Positions 28,254 through 39,406 of a stretch of DNA of 64,000 bases are shown here, piece after piece; position 1 is the stretch's first letter; each line of letters begins with the position of its first letter. The DNA is from Variovorax sp. OV329 (GTDB taxonomy: Bacteria > Pseudomonadota > Gammaproteobacteria > Burkholderiales > Burkholderiaceae_C), in contig NZ_FOUG01000002.1 in assembly GCF_900114785.1 (NCBI RefSeq), forward strand, positions 186,001 through 250,000, in the 5' to 3' direction. The position numbers and the translations under genes are program-made. Under the pieces are notes generated by a model. It worked only from the letters and a program-made list of their open reading frames with translations, was not told the origin of the DNA and ran no database searches.

Positions 28254-29066
28254 TCAGACCCTCCCCATCGCGAAACCCTTCGCGATGTAGTGCCGAACGA
28301 ACCAGATCACGATCGCGCCCGGCACGATGGTGAGCACGCCGGCCGCCGCCAGCGTGGCCCAGTCCATGCCCGAGGCGCTCACCGTGCGCGTCATGGTCGC
28401 CACGATGGGCTTGGCGTTCACGCTGGTGAGCGTGCGCGCCAGCAGCAGCTCCACCCAGCTGAACATGAAGCAGAAGAAGGCCGCCACGCCCACGCCCGCC
28501 TTGATAAGCGGCAGGAAGATGGTGAGGAAGAAGCGCGGGAAGGAGTAGCCGTCGATGTAGGCCGTCTCGTCGATCTCGCGCGGGATGCCGCTCATGAAGC
28601 CTTCCAGGATCCACACCGCCAGCGGCACGTTGAACAGCAGGTGCGCCAGCGCCACGCCCAGGTGCGTGTCCATGAGGCCCACCGTGGTGTAGAGCTGGAA
28701 GAAGGGCAGCAGGAACACAGCCGGCGGCGTCATCCGGTTGGTGAGCAGCCAGAAGAACACGTGCTTGTCGCCCAGGAAGGAGTAGCGCGAGAAGGCATAG
28801 GCCGCCGGCAGCGCCACCGTGAGCGAGATCACCGTGTTGATGCACACGTAGATCAGGCTGTTGATGTAGCCCGAGTACCAGGACGCGTCGGTGAAGATGC
28901 GCCTGTAGTTGGCCCAGGTGAACTCGACCGGGAAGAAGGAGAAGCTGGACAGGATCTCCTCGTTGGTCTTGAAGCTCATGTTGATCATCCAGTAGATGGG
29001 CAACAGGGCGAAGACGATGTAGAGCACCAGGAAGATGCTGCGAAGGCGAAAGCGGTTCTCGTTCAT
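28254..29066 (-). CDS. glpQ: ABC transporter permease, MalG type (GlpQ-like)
   Basis: 270 residues with six membrane helices. The EAA loop is IDETAYIDGYSFPRFFLTIFLPL, the site that contacts the ATPase subunits. Second permease of the glycerol importer, pairing with the MalF-type subunit encoded just upstream. The start is the ATG at 29066 and the upstream gene ends at 29083, so the gap is 16 bases. The E. coli glycerophosphodiesterase is also named GlpQ and is unrelated. Confidence 0.9.
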   Translation of the reverse strand: MNENRFRLRSIFLVLYIVFALLPIYWMINMSFKTNEEILSSFSFFPVEFTWANYRRIFTDASWYSGYINSLIYVCINTVISLTVALPAAYAFSRYSFLGDKHVFFWLLTNRMTPPAVFLLPFFQLYTTVGLMDTHLGVALAHLLFNVPLAVWILEGFMSGIPREIDETAYIDGYSFPRFFLTIFLPLIKAGVGVAAFFCFMFSWVELLLARTLTSVNAKPIVATMTRTVSASGMDWATLAAAGVLTIVPGAIVIWFVRHYIAKGFAMGRV

Positions 29067-29082
29067 GGCGATGCCTCCGTCC

Positions 29083-31040
<1,958 letters not shown>

Positions 31041-31044
31041 GGTG

Positions 31045-32118
31045 TCAGCTTTCCTTGCGCCACTGGGGCGCCAGCACGAGCTGGCCGGCGCCGTCGAACA
31101 CATAGACGCTGTCCAGCCCGAAGCTGAGCAGCACCGACTCGCCCAGCCCGAAGCGGTGCACGCCGGTGAGCTGTGCCACCAGGTCGCCGGCCGCGCATTG
31201 CAGGTGCACGTAGGTGTCGGAGCCGGAGATCTCCGCCAGCTCCACCCGGGCCGGCAGGCTCACGTGGCCGTCGCCACCGCGCACCGCGAGGGCGCTGGCG
31301 CGCAGGCCCACGGTGACGGCGCCTTCCAGACCGTGCGGCAGCGCCATGGGCAGCAGCACGCCGCCGTCCAGCTGCACGCCGCCGGCGCTGGAGCGCCCGG
31401 CCAGCAGGTTCATCGGCGGGTCGCTGAAGGCGCGCGCCACGCGCAGCGACTTCGGCTCGTGGAAGACCTCGACGGTGGGCCCGTACTGCAGCAGCTCGCC
31501 CGCATCCATCACCGCGGTGTAGCCGCCCAGCAGCAAGGCCTCGCCCGGCTCCGTCGTCGCGTAGATCACGGTGGAATCGCCGCTGGCGAAGAGCAGGCTC
31601 AGCTCCTCGCGCAATTCCTCGCGCAGCTTGTAGTCGAGGTTCACCAGGGGCTCGTCCAGCAGCATCAGCGGCGCGCTCTTGGCCAGGGCCCGCGCCAGCG
31701 CCACGCGCTGCTGCTGGCCGCCCGACAGCTCGGCGGGGTAGCGCTCCAAAAAGGCGCCGATGTGCAGCTTCTCGGCCAGCTCGGCCACGCGCTCGCCCAC
31801 ACGCGCCTCGCCCCGCAGCTTGAGCGGCGAGGCAATGTTCTCGGCCACCGTCAGGGAGGGGTAGTTGATGAACTGCTGGTACACCATGGCCACGTTGCGC
31901 TGGCGCACCGGCACGCCGGTGACGTCCTCCTTGTTGACCCACACCTTGCCGGTGGTTGGCGCGTCCAGCCCGGCCATCAGCCGCATGAGGCTGGTCTTGC
32001 CGGCCTGGGTCGCGCCCAGCAGCACGGTGACCGCACCGCTTTCCGGCGCGATGCTCTGCTCGTACAACCAGGTCTGGGCGCCCACCTTCTTGGTGACGCG
32101 CTCAAGGCTGAGCTGCAA
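31045..32118 (-). CDS. glpS: Glycerol ABC transporter ATPase GlpS-like, switch His missing
   Basis: 357 residues: ATPase domain, then a C-terminal OB-type domain. Walker A GATQAGKT (35-42), signature LSGGQQQR (131-138) and Walker B LMLLDEP (151-157). The H-loop reads VIYATTEP, with Thr189 where the catalytic switch His belongs. The start is TTG at 32118: AAGGAGG sits 6 bases upstream and homology begins there, while no ATG is available. It overlaps the end of glpD by 17 bases, so the transporter is coupled to glpD. Confidence 0.9.
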   Translation of the reverse strand: MQLSLERVTKKVGAQTWLYEQSIAPESGAVTVLLGATQAGKTSLMRLMAGLDAPTTGKVWVNKEDVTGVPVRQRNVAMVYQQFINYPSLTVAENIASPLKLRGEARVGERVAELAEKLHIGAFLERYPAELSGGQQQRVALARALAKSAPLMLLDEPLVNLDYKLREELREELSLLFASGDSTVIYATTEPGEALLLGGYTAVMDAGELLQYGPTVEVFHEPKSLRVARAFSDPPMNLLAGRSSAGGVQLDGGVLLPMALPHGLEGAVTVGLRASALAVRGGDGHVSLPARVELAEISGSDTYVHLQCAAGDLVAQLTGVHRFGLGESVLLSFGLDSVYVFDGAGQLVLAPQWRKES

Positions 32119-33781
32119 GAGGTGCCTCCTTCCGTTGCTGCGCCGCCGGGGCGGCATGGGTGCGCATCCATTCGTCGACCTGCGCGCGGGCCTGCGGCGT
32201 GAGGTGCAGGCCCAGCTTGGAACGGCGCCAGAGCACGTCCTGGCCGCTGGTCGCCCATTCCTCGCGCTGCAGGTAGCGCAGTTCGCTTTCGTACAGGCCG
32301 GGCGCCACCTGCTCGCCCAGGTCGGCCATGGACCTGGCGTCACCGATGATCTTTTCCACCCGCGTGCCGTAGGCCCGCGCCAGGCGCCGGCCCAGCGCGC
32401 CGCCCAGCCAGGGGTAGCGGGCGTGCAGCGCGTCGACGAAGCGCTCGAAATCGGCATCGGGCCGGCTGGCTGCGCCGATCCATGGCGAGAGGTCGCCGCC
32501 GGCGAGGAAGGCGCCTTCGGTCCAGGCCGGCCGCGCTTCGCCCAGCATGCGGGCCACCTCGTCGGCCGCGTCCTCGGCCAGCTTGCGGAAGGTGGTGATC
32601 TTGCCGCCCCACACCGACAGCAGGGGCGCGGCGCCGGTGTTGGATTCGAGCAGGTAGTCGCGCGTGACGGCCGACGGATCACCCGAGGCATCGTCCAGCA
32701 GCGGCCGCACGCCGGAATAAGTCCACACCACGTCGGCCTTGGTGATCGGCTTGGCGAAGTAGCGGCTGGCCTGCACGCACAGGTAGTCGATCTCGTCCTG
32801 GCTGATCTTCGCGGCGCCGGGGTCGTCGCCCTCGATCTCGATGTCGGTCGTGCCGATCAGCGTGAAGCTGTCCTGGTAGGGAATGGCGAAGATGATCCGC
32901 TTGTCGGGGTTCTGGAAGATGTAGGCATGGGCGTGCGTGAAGATGCGCGGCACCACGATGTGGCTGCCCTTGACCAGCCGCAGGCTCTTGGTGGCCAGCG
33001 CCTCGCCGGCGGCCGGCCGCGCCACGCCGCGCAGGAAGGACTCGGCCCAGGGCCCGGCCGCGTTGACCACCGCACGCGCCCGCAGCTCGCGTCGGCCTTC
33101 GGGGCCTTCGAGCGTGACGTTCCAGCCGCCGGCCTCGCGCAGGGCGCTGGTGCAGCGGGTGCGGGTGAGCACCTGCGCGCCGCGCTCGCGCGCATCGATG
33201 GCGTTGAGCACCACCAGGCGTGCGTCGTCCACCCAGCCGTCGGAGTAGACGAAGCCGCGCTTGAATTCCTTCTTGAGCGCTGCGCCGGCCACATGCTCGC
33301 GCAGGTCGATGCCGCGCGAGGGCGGCAGCACCTCGCGCCTGGCCAGGTGGTCGTACATGAACAGGCCGATGCGGATCATCCAGGCCGGCCGCTGGGCCGG
33401 GTCGTGCGGCATCACGAAGCGCAGCGGCCACATGATGTGCGGCGCGCTCTTGAGCAGCACCTCCCGCTCCTGCAGCGCCTTGCGCACCAGCGAGAACTCG
33501 TAGTACTCCAGGTAGCGCAGTCCGCCGTGGATGAGCTTGGTGGACGAGGAGGAGGTGTGCGCGGCCAGGTCGTCCTTCTCGCACAGCACCACCTTGAAGC
33601 CGCGGCCGGCCAGGTCGCGCGCGATGCCGCAGCCGTTGATGCCGCCGCCGACGATCAGCACGTCGCAGCGTTCACGGTCTTCAGGTTGCGAAGAAGAAGG
33701 AACTGAACTCACCGAAGGCTCCCCATTCCTTTGTGTGCTTTTGCCAGCAGTGGCTGGCGTATGCGGTTCGTATTTTTTCAT
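32102..33781 (-). CDS. glpD: Aerobic glycerol-3-phosphate dehydrogenase
   Basis: FAD enzyme at the inner membrane oxidising glycerol-3-phosphate to dihydroxyacetone phosphate with reduction of quinone. 559 residues. The FAD site is CDVLIVGGGINGCGIARDLAG, then CEKDDLAAHTSSSSTKLIHGG, a GlpD hallmark. Two starts have ribosome sites: ATG at 33781 (GGAGA) and GTG at 33712 (GGGGAG); the latter trims a 23-residue Ser/Thr/Pro-rich tail that homologues are unlikely to need. First gene of the glpD-glpSTPQ-DUF2160-glpV operon, divergent from glpR. Confidence 0.96.
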   Translation of the reverse strand: MKKYEPHTPATAGKSTQRNGEPSVSSVPSSSQPEDRERCDVLIVGGGINGCGIARDLAGRGFKVVLCEKDDLAAHTSSSSTKLIHGGLRYLEYYEFSLVRKALQEREVLLKSAPHIMWPLRFVMPHDPAQRPAWMIRIGLFMYDHLARREVLPPSRGIDLREHVAGAALKKEFKRGFVYSDGWVDDARLVVLNAIDARERGAQVLTRTRCTSALREAGGWNVTLEGPEGRRELRARAVVNAAGPWAESFLRGVARPAAGEALATKSLRLVKGSHIVVPRIFTHAHAYIFQNPDKRIIFAIPYQDSFTLIGTTDIEIEGDDPGAAKISQDEIDYLCVQASRYFAKPITKADVVWTYSGVRPLLDDASGDPSAVTRDYLLESNTGAAPLLSVWGGKITTFRKLAEDAADEVARMLGEARPAWTEGAFLAGGDLSPWIGAASRPDADFERFVDALHARYPWLGGALGRRLARAYGTRVEKIIGDARSMADLGEQVAPGLYESELRYLQREEWATSGQDVLWRRSKLGLHLTPQARAQVDEWMRTHAAPAAQQRKEAPLAAQP

Positions 33782-33829
33782 TTTGATTCTCCGGAACGCT
33801 ATTTTCCCTGGGGTTTACCCAAACTCAGA

Positions 33830-33849
33830 TTCGTTTTGTTTCGTTTTAA
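33830..33849. promoter_or_regulatory. Candidate GlpR operator: two 10-bp direct repeats
   Basis: TTCGTTTTGT (33830-33839) is followed at once by TTCGTTTTAA (33840-33849), in the 108-base region between the divergent glpD and glpR starts. DeoR-family regulators often bind tandem TTCG-type repeats one helical turn apart. Its position would let GlpR control the glpD operon and itself. This is inference; no binding data. Confidence 0.55.
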
Positions 33850-33889
33850 AGTCCAGCGAACCGCGGCTGCGGCAGCCGCGCCTGTTCGA

Positions 33890-34666
33890 ATGGCCCTGCA
33901 AAACTCCAATCCGCGCCAGATCAACCTGCTGGACACCGTACGTTCGCGCGGTTCCGTGACAGTGGAGCAACTGGCCGACATGCTGGGCGTCACCCTGCAG
34001 ACGGTGCGCCGCGACGTGCAGCGCCTGGCCGACGCCGGCCTGCTCACCCGCTTCCACGGCGGGGTGCGCGTGCCCAGCTCCACCATCGAGAACATCGGCT
34101 ACCAGCAGCGCGAGACCCTGCATGCCGAGGGCAAGTCGCGCATCGCACGGGCCGTGGCCGCCAAGGTCCCCAACGGCTGCTCGCTGATCCTGAACATCGG
34201 CACCACCACCGAGGCGGTGGCCAAGGCATTGATGCGCCACAGCGGCCTGCGCGTCATCACCAACAACCTGCACGTGGCGAACATTCTTTCGGGCAACCCG
34301 GACTGCGAGGTGATCGTGGCGGGCGGCTCGGTGCGCCCGCGCGACCGCGCCATCGTGGGCGAGGCCACGGTGGACTTCATCCGCCAGTTCAGGGTGGACA
34401 TCGCACTCATCGGCATCTCCAGCATCGAGTCGGACGGGAGCCTGCGCGACTTCGACCTGCGCGAGGTGAAGGTGGCGCAGACCATCATCTCGCAGGCGCG
34501 CGAGGTGTGGCTGGCGGCCGACCACAGCAAGTTCAACCGGCCGGCGATGGTGCAACTGGCAGACCTGTCGCAGATCGACTGCCTGTTCACCGACGCCGAT
34601 CCGCCACCGCCCTTCCCCGAACTGCTGGAGCGCGCCCAGGTCCGCCTGGAGATCGCCAAAGCCTGA
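33890..34666 (+). CDS. glpR: DeoR-family transcriptional regulator GlpR
   Basis: 258 residues. The N-terminal DeoR helix-turn-helix is [27 protein letters not shown]. The C-terminal sugar-phosphate-isomerase-like sensor contains [14 protein letters not shown] and [12 protein letters not shown]. GlpR represses glycerol genes and is released by glycerol-3-phosphate. The ATG at 33890 lacks a clear ribosome site, but homology starts there; the longer frame upstream is the glpD leader region. It ends 13 bases before glpK. Confidence 0.93.
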   Translation: MALQNSNPRQINLLDTVRSRGSVTVEQLADMLGVTLQTVRRDVQRLADAGLLTRFHGGVRVPSSTIENIGYQQRETLHAEGKSRIARAVAAKVPNGCSLILNIGTTTEAVAKALMRHSGLRVITNNLHVANILSGNPDCEVIVAGGSVRPRDRAIVGEATVDFIRQFRVDIALIGISSIESDGSLRDFDLREVKVAQTIISQAREVWLAADHSKFNRPAMVQLADLSQIDCLFTDADPPPPFPELLERAQVRLEIAKA

Positions 34667-34679
34667 TCCAATCATCGCC

Positions 34680-36173
34680 ATGACCTACCTGCTCGCACTC
34701 GACCAAGGCACTTCCAGCTCGCGCAGCATCGTGTTCGACGAGACGGGCCACATCGTGGCCATGGCGCAGCGCGAGCTGACGCAGATCTACCCGCAGCCCG
34801 GCCGGGTCGAGCACGACCCGATGGAGATCTGGACCAGCCAGATCGAGACCGCGCGCGAGGCGCTGGCCAAGGCGAAGCTGCAGGCCAGGGACATCCGCGC
34901 CATCGGCATCACCAACCAGCGCGAGACCACCGTGCTGTGGAACCGCAAGACCGGCCGCCCGGTGCACCACGCCATCGTCTGGCAGGACCGCCGCGCCGAG
35001 CCCCTGTGCGCGCAGCTGCGGGAGGAGGGCCTGGAAGGTACCATCCGCGAGAAGACCGGCCTGGTGATCGACGCCTACTTCTCCGCCACCAAGCTGCGCT
35101 GGCTGCTGGACAACGTGCCCGGCGTGCGCGCGCAGGCCGAGGCCGGCGAGCTGGCCTTCGGCACCGTCGACAGCTGGCTCATCTGGCAGCTCACCGGCGG
35201 CAAGGTGCACGTCACCGACGTCAGCAACGCCTCGCGCACCATGCTCTTCAACGTGCACCACAACACGTGGGACGAAGAACTGCTGCGCGCCCTCAAGATT
35301 CCCGCTTCGCTGATGCCGCAGGTCAAGCCCTCCAGCGCGCACTTCGCCGACACCGACGCGGCCCTGCTCGGCGGCTCGCTGCCGGTGGGCGGCGTGGCCG
35401 GCGACCAGCAGAGCGCCCTCTTCGGCCAGGCCTGCTTCCAGGCCGGCATGGCCAAGAACACCTACGGCACCGGCTGCTTCCTGCTGATGCACACGGGCAA
35501 GGAATTCCAGCCTTCGCACAACGGCCTGCTCGTCACCAGCGCGGCGCAGATCGATGCGACCCCGCAGTACGCCATGGAAGGCAGCGTGTTCGTCGGCGGC
35601 GCCGTGGTGCAGTGGCTGCGCGACGGGCTCAAGGCCATCCCGGGCAGCGCGCAGGTGCAGTCGCTGGCCGAGAGCGTGCCCGATGCCGGCGGCGTGATGA
35701 TGGTGCCGGCCTTCACCGGCCTGGGCGCGCCCTACTGGGACGCGGATGCGCGCGGCATCATCACCGGACTCACGCGCGGCACCACGCTGGGCCACATCGC
35801 CCGCGCGGCGCTGGAGAGCATCGCCTACCAGAGCGCCGCATTGCTGCAGGCCATGAGCCGCGATGCGGTGGCCGCCGGCGGCGCCCCGGTGGCCGAGCTG
35901 CGGGTGGATGGCGGCGCCAGCGTCAACGACCTGCTGATGCAGTTCCAGGCCGACCTGCTGGGGATCCCGGTGGTGCGGCCCGAGGTGACCGAGACCACGG
36001 CCCAGGGCGCCGCCTACCTCGCCGGGCTGTCCTGTGGCGTGTATGGCGACGTGTCGCAGTTGTCGAGGCAGTGGAAGGTGGAGCGGCGCTTCATGCCCAC
36101 CTGGAGCCGCGAGCGTTCCGAGGCGGCCATGGGGCGCTGGGAGCGCGCGGTGCGGCAGGCGACTGCGAACTGA
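34680..36173 (+). CDS. glpK: Glycerol kinase
   Basis: ATP-dependent phosphorylation of glycerol to glycerol-3-phosphate, which feeds GlpD and induces through GlpR. 497 residues, the standard FGGY-kinase length. [16 protein letters not shown] at the N-terminus, [32 protein letters not shown] and [15 protein letters not shown] are typical. It probably forms one unit with glpR. There is no glpF facilitator gene near; uptake is through the ABC importer. Confidence 0.97.
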   Translation: MTYLLALDQGTSSSRSIVFDETGHIVAMAQRELTQIYPQPGRVEHDPMEIWTSQIETAREALAKAKLQARDIRAIGITNQRETTVLWNRKTGRPVHHAIVWQDRRAEPLCAQLREEGLEGTIREKTGLVIDAYFSATKLRWLLDNVPGVRAQAEAGELAFGTVDSWLIWQLTGGKVHVTDVSNASRTMLFNVHHNTWDEELLRALKIPASLMPQVKPSSAHFADTDAALLGGSLPVGGVAGDQQSALFGQACFQAGMAKNTYGTGCFLLMHTGKEFQPSHNGLLVTSAAQIDATPQYAMEGSVFVGGAVVQWLRDGLKAIPGSAQVQSLAESVPDAGGVMMVPAFTGLGAPYWDADARGIITGLTRGTTLGHIARAALESIAYQSAALLQAMSRDAVAAGGAPVAELRVDGGASVNDLLMQFQADLLGIPVVRPEVTETTAQGAAYLAGLSCGVYGDVSQLSRQWKVERRFMPTWSRERSEAAMGRWERAVRQATAN

Positions 36174-36231
36174 GCGCTGCCTATGAAAGCGCCCTACAGT
36201 ACAGAAATCTGTATTGGGGAGCTTTCGAACC

Positions 36232-36468
36232 GTGAAAACAACACTCGATCTGAACGACGCGCTGCTGGCCGATGCCAAGGCGTTGGCCGCCCGGCAGCAG
36301 ACCAGCCTCACAAGGCTGATCGAAGAGGGCCTGCAGCTTCGGCTCCGTGCCCAAAAGGCACCTGCCAAAGCGCCGCGCCTGCCCGTCTATCGCGGCCGCG
36401 GCGGCCTGGTGCCCGGACTGGATGGCCGCAGCAACAAGGCCATGCTGGACGCGGCAGACCAGGAATGA
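36232..36468 (+). CDS. VapB-type antitoxin (toxin partner broken)
   Basis: 78 residues starting at GTG 36232, with GGGGAG about 10 bases upstream. VKTTLDLNDALLADAKALAARQ is a ribbon-helix-helix DNA-binding start, and QTSLTRLIEEGLQLRL completes it. The basic, proline-rich C-terminal half (RLPVYRGRGGLVPGLDG) matches VapB partners of PIN toxins. Its stop overlaps the start of the damaged vapC. Its own regulation is presumably self-binding, as in the family. An antitoxin without a working toxin is either relic or a decoy. Confidence 0.8.
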   Translation: MKTTLDLNDALLADAKALAARQQTSLTRLIEEGLQLRLRAQKAPAKAPRLPVYRGRGGLVPGLDGRSNKAMLDAADQE

Positions 36469-36613
36469 CGCCGGACGTCAGCGTGCTGGTGGCCGCCTCT
36501 CGCAGCGACCATCCCCAGCACGGTGCCGCACGACGCTGGCTGCAGCAAGCCTAGGCGGACGCCGGCAGAGGCAAAGTGCTCATGCTTCAGCCCATGGCGG
36601 CCCATGCCACGGC
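36465..36613 (+). pseudogene. vapC PIN-domain toxin remnant with an in-frame amber stop
   Basis: The ATG at 36465 overlaps the antitoxin stop (ATGA). It opens MTPDVSVLVAASRSDHPQHG, the N-terminus of a VapC PIN ribonuclease with its first acidic residue (Asp4). A TAG at 36552-36554 ends it after 29 residues. Reading on in the same frame, similarity seems to resume (AGRGKVLMLQPMAA at 36561-36602) and then fades. The rest of the ~130-residue toxin, with the remaining catalytic acids, is not found. So the gene carries a nonsense mutation and a lost 3' part. Confidence 0.75.
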
Positions 36614-36905
36614 GCGCAGCCTTTGCGCGCCCTGCCCGCGCTCGCCGCAAGCTGCCCCATCGAGCATTCACGCCCGCCCTGTCACGCGCGGCGTGTTCCC
36701 TCGCATGGCCCCGCACGACCCTGTGCGTGCGGCCGCCACCGCCTGATCGCGCTTCGCTGAGCAGGCACGCGAGTCCGGGCGCGCGGTCCCGGCATCCGAG
36801 TTCAGGAGCAGACAAGGGCTGAAAGCAACGGCCCCGGCAGCGCATTTCCGTTCGCTCTCTTCGAGCGACGAACACACACATACAAAGAGATTGAGGGAGT
36901 CAACA
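36614..36905 (+). promoter_or_regulatory. Non-coding stretch and 5' leader of the porin gene
   Basis: No gene is visible here; the first half is probably decayed toxin sequence. Near its end, TCGCTC (36852-36857) and GAGCGA (36863-36868) form a hairpin with a 5-base loop. An A/C-rich leader and GAGGGAG about 6 bases before the porin ATG follow. The hairpin would lie in the porin mRNA leader; regulation by it is speculative. Confidence 0.4.
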
Positions 36906-38030
36906 ATGAAGGCAACATGCCTCCTGCCCGTGGCGATGGCCGCCATGGGCACCTGCGCCATGGCGCAGAATTCGACGGTCTTCGGCCGCGTGGACCTGGG
37001 CCTGCAGTCCATCGACATGGACGGTGCCAAGCGCACCGGCGTCGACAGCGGCAACTACACCAGCTCGCGGCTGGGCTTTCGCGGCACCGAGGACCTGGGC
37101 GGTGGCCTCAGCGCCCTGTACCACCTGGAGATGGGCATCGCCGCCGACAGCGGCACCGCCGGCAACGGCAACAGGCTGTTCAACCGCGGCAGCTACATGG
37201 GCCTCGCGGACAAGTCACTGGGCACGCTCACGCTGGGCCGGCAGTACACGCCCATGTTCTATCCCTTCCTGAACGCCGACGAGACCGGGCGGCTGCGGCT
37301 GGGCAACTACAGCACCGTGAACTCGATCCAGCGCACCAACCTGCTGCGCGTGGCGCAGGCCGCGCTGACGGTGCCGGTAGCCAACGGCGCGCTGGCCAGC
37401 GGCGCGAAGGGCACCTACAGCGCGGGCACCGGCTCCAGCTGGGAAGACAACCAGCTGCTCTACAAGACGCCCACCTTCGCGGGCTTCACCGCCTCGGTGT
37501 CGGCGAGTCCCTCGGAGAACTACACGGACTCGACCAAGCTGTACGGCGGCAACATCGAATACCGCAACGGCGCCTTCTACGCAGGGGGCGGCATCAACCG
37601 CAAGTACGGCAAGGTGACAGCCACCGGCGCGTTGCAGCGCTCGGACGAGGCGGTGCTGGGCGCGCTGTACGCCATCACCAGCAGCTTCAAGATCTGGGGC
37701 AACGTGCACGGCTGGGAAGTCGATCCGGGCGCCGGCGCGAGCGCGACCATCCAGGGTCGCGACGCCATGCTGGGCGCGTCCTACTGGACCAGCTCGGGCG
37801 AACTGTGGACCAACTATGCGCGCAAGACCGTCAGTTCATGCAGCGACTGCGGCTCCGACGGCCTGGGCATCGGCTACAACCACTTCCTGTCGAATCGCAC
37901 GGAGCTGTACGTGGCCTACGGCCGCGTGGGCAACCAGCGCAATTCGGCCAACACCTTCATGAGCTACGCGCCGACCCAGTTCGGCGGCACGGTTCAAGGT
38001 TTGGCGGCCGGCATCGCGCACGTCTTCTGA
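36906..38030 (+). CDS. Outer-membrane porin (Gram-negative general porin family)
   Basis: 374 residues. Signal peptide about 1-20, cut after CAMA. The mature start QNSTVFGRVDLGLQSI, internal GFRGTEDLGGGLSALYHLEMG, SYMGLADKSLGTLTLGRQYTP and the C-terminal phenylalanine (AAGIAHVF) are the pattern of betaproteobacterial trimeric 16-strand porins. It stands alone, plus strand, with a strong ribosome site, and ends at a bidirectional terminator-like hairpin. Two closely placed cysteines (CSDC) late in the protein are a small oddity. Confidence 0.93.
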   Translation: MKATCLLPVAMAAMGTCAMAQNSTVFGRVDLGLQSIDMDGAKRTGVDSGNYTSSRLGFRGTEDLGGGLSALYHLEMGIAADSGTAGNGNRLFNRGSYMGLADKSLGTLTLGRQYTPMFYPFLNADETGRLRLGNYSTVNSIQRTNLLRVAQAALTVPVANGALASGAKGTYSAGTGSSWEDNQLLYKTPTFAGFTASVSASPSENYTDSTKLYGGNIEYRNGAFYAGGGINRKYGKVTATGALQRSDEAVLGALYAITSSFKIWGNVHGWEVDPGAGASATIQGRDAMLGASYWTSSGELWTNYARKTVSSCSDCGSDGLGIGYNHFLSNRTELYVAYGRVGNQRNSANTFMSYAPTQFGGTVQGLAAGIAHVF

Positions 38031-38038
38031 CGCCCTGA

Positions 38039-38077
38039 GCCCTCTGCGCCCGCGGCCTGCCGCGGGTGCAGGAGGGC
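38039..38077. terminator. Long hairpin between the convergent porin and SH3 genes
   Basis: CCCGCGG (38049-38055) pairs perfectly with CCGCGGG (38060-38066) around a CCTG loop. The stem extends outward as GCCCTC-TGC (38039-38047) against GCAGGAGGGC (38068-38077). It fills the 49 bases between the two convergent stops, so it probably terminates both. There is no T-run on either strand. Confidence 0.6.
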
Positions 38078-38079
38078 CT

Positions 38080-38547
38080 TCACCAGCCCCACACCAGCCG
38101 TTTCGCAACCCAGCCGGTGCGGCCGCTCGCCGTGCGCACCTGCACCCAGTCGCCACGCTCTGCCAGCGTGCGCAGCACATCGCCATATTCAAGCCGTGCC
38201 ACCACCGGGCTGCGCGTGCTCGCAGTGCGCCGCAGTTGGGCGACCTTGGCCTTCACCACGTGGTGCGGCGTGGCGGTGGTCATGGGGCGGTAGACCCAGG
38301 CCTTGTCGTTCTCGAAGTCGCTCACCTGCAGCCACTGGCCGCGCTGGGCCAGCACCTTGAGCGGGAAGCCCTTGCTCACGGTCCATTGCGCTGCGTGGCG
38401 CGTGCCGGGTCCGCTGCGCAGGCTCAGTTCATCCGTCTTCGCGCTGACCATCCTGGGCGACGCCGCCATCGCGGGCAGCATCGCGCCCCACCACAACAAC
38501 AGGGCGCCCAGCAGCAGGGCTGGCCATCGGCCGATTCGGAACAACAT
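38080..38547 (-). CDS. Exported protein with two bacterial SH3 domains
   Basis: 155 residues from the ATG at 38547 (AAGGAAA upstream). Signal peptide about 1-29, cut after PAMA. Two SH3b repeats follow: LSLRSGPGTRHAAQWTVSKGFPLKVLAQRGQWLQV with WVYRPM, and AQLRRTASTRSPVVARLEYGDVLRTLAERGDWVQV with GWVAKRLV. Such domains bind cell-wall peptides; the function is otherwise unknown. Typical of the SH3 proteins found widely in Burkholderiales. Confidence 0.88.
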   Translation of the reverse strand: MLFRIGRWPALLLGALLLWWGAMLPAMAASPRMVSAKTDELSLRSGPGTRHAAQWTVSKGFPLKVLAQRGQWLQVSDFENDKAWVYRPMTTATPHHVVKAKVAQLRRTASTRSPVVARLEYGDVLRTLAERGDWVQVRTASGRTGWVAKRLVWGW

Positions 38548-38645
38548 GGACTGCGATTTCCTTTCTGGTTCGATCAAGAAAAATGCCTGCCGACATGGCA
38601 GGCACTTCGTCCGGGTCGCCTGAGAGGATTAAGTTCCGCGCGCGC

Positions 38646-39362
38646 TCAGCGGATCAGCATGCGCCACACCAGCTCGACCCCCGCGGCCCACAGGTCGCCG
38701 GTGAGCGCCAGGTTGTCGATGCGCTCCTTCTGTTCCTCGCGCTGCGCCTGCGAACGGCTGCGCTCGATGGCGACCAGCGCGTCGGCCAGGTCGGTCCTGC
38801 GCTCGGCCGCCGCAGCCGGCTTCGCGGCCTGTGCGTGGCGGTTCAGCGCCTGCTCCACCGCCTGCGGGTCCAGCAGCGAGAAAGGCGCGCGGCAGTGCGG
38901 GCAGGCATGGTCGCGGCGGATGTCGACCGGTGCGCCGCAGCCGGTGCAGAAGATCGCATCCACGCGCCGCGCCAGGTCCTCGATCTCGGGGGGCGTCAGC
39001 TGGCGCACGAATCCCTTCTCCACCATGAAGGAGGAGAAGGTGGCGAAGCGCCCATGGCCCTGCGTGCAGCGGTAGGTGACGTAGCGCCCGCTGCGCACGA
39101 CATCGAAGCCATGCGCGAGGCCGCTTCGGCAGCGCGGGCAGCGCAGCGGATCGGCCAGCGAATGGCGGGCGTCGTCGCGGTGCGCGTGAAGAAGCTTGAA
39201 AAGGTCCAGCACCGCCGAGGGCGCCAGCTGCGTGTTCTCGCGCGGATCGAACCACAGGCCCTGGCAGGCAAAACAGATGTCGAGTTCGACGTGGCTGCCG
39301 ATTCGCGTGGCGAAGCGGTGGGCCTCCATGGGCTGGAGGCAGGACGGACAGTTGGATGGCAC
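38646..39362 (-). CDS. TFIIB-like zinc-finger (zf-TFIIB) protein
   Basis: 238 residues. The N-terminal zf-TFIIB module is NCPSCLQPM...DICFACQGLWFD. A second Cys pair CPRCRSG and a third ribbon, CTGCGAPVDIRRDHACPHCRAPF, follow, giving several potential zinc sites. The C-terminal third is helical and charged (RSRSQAQREEQKERID). Cytosolic and of unknown function. It lies 44 bases downstream of the alpha-E gene in the same direction and may belong to that transcript. Confidence 0.8.
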   Translation of the reverse strand: MPSNCPSCLQPMEAHRFATRIGSHVELDICFACQGLWFDPRENTQLAPSAVLDLFKLLHAHRDDARHSLADPLRCPRCRSGLAHGFDVVRSGRYVTYRCTQGHGRFATFSSFMVEKGFVRQLTPPEIEDLARRVDAIFCTGCGAPVDIRRDHACPHCRAPFSLLDPQAVEQALNRHAQAAKPAAAAERRTDLADALVAIERSRSQAQREEQKERIDNLALTGDLWAAGVELVWRMLIR

Positions 39363-39406
39363 GGGGCGAGTATCTCACCCGCCCCGCGGCCTTCAGCTCG
39401 CCTGGG

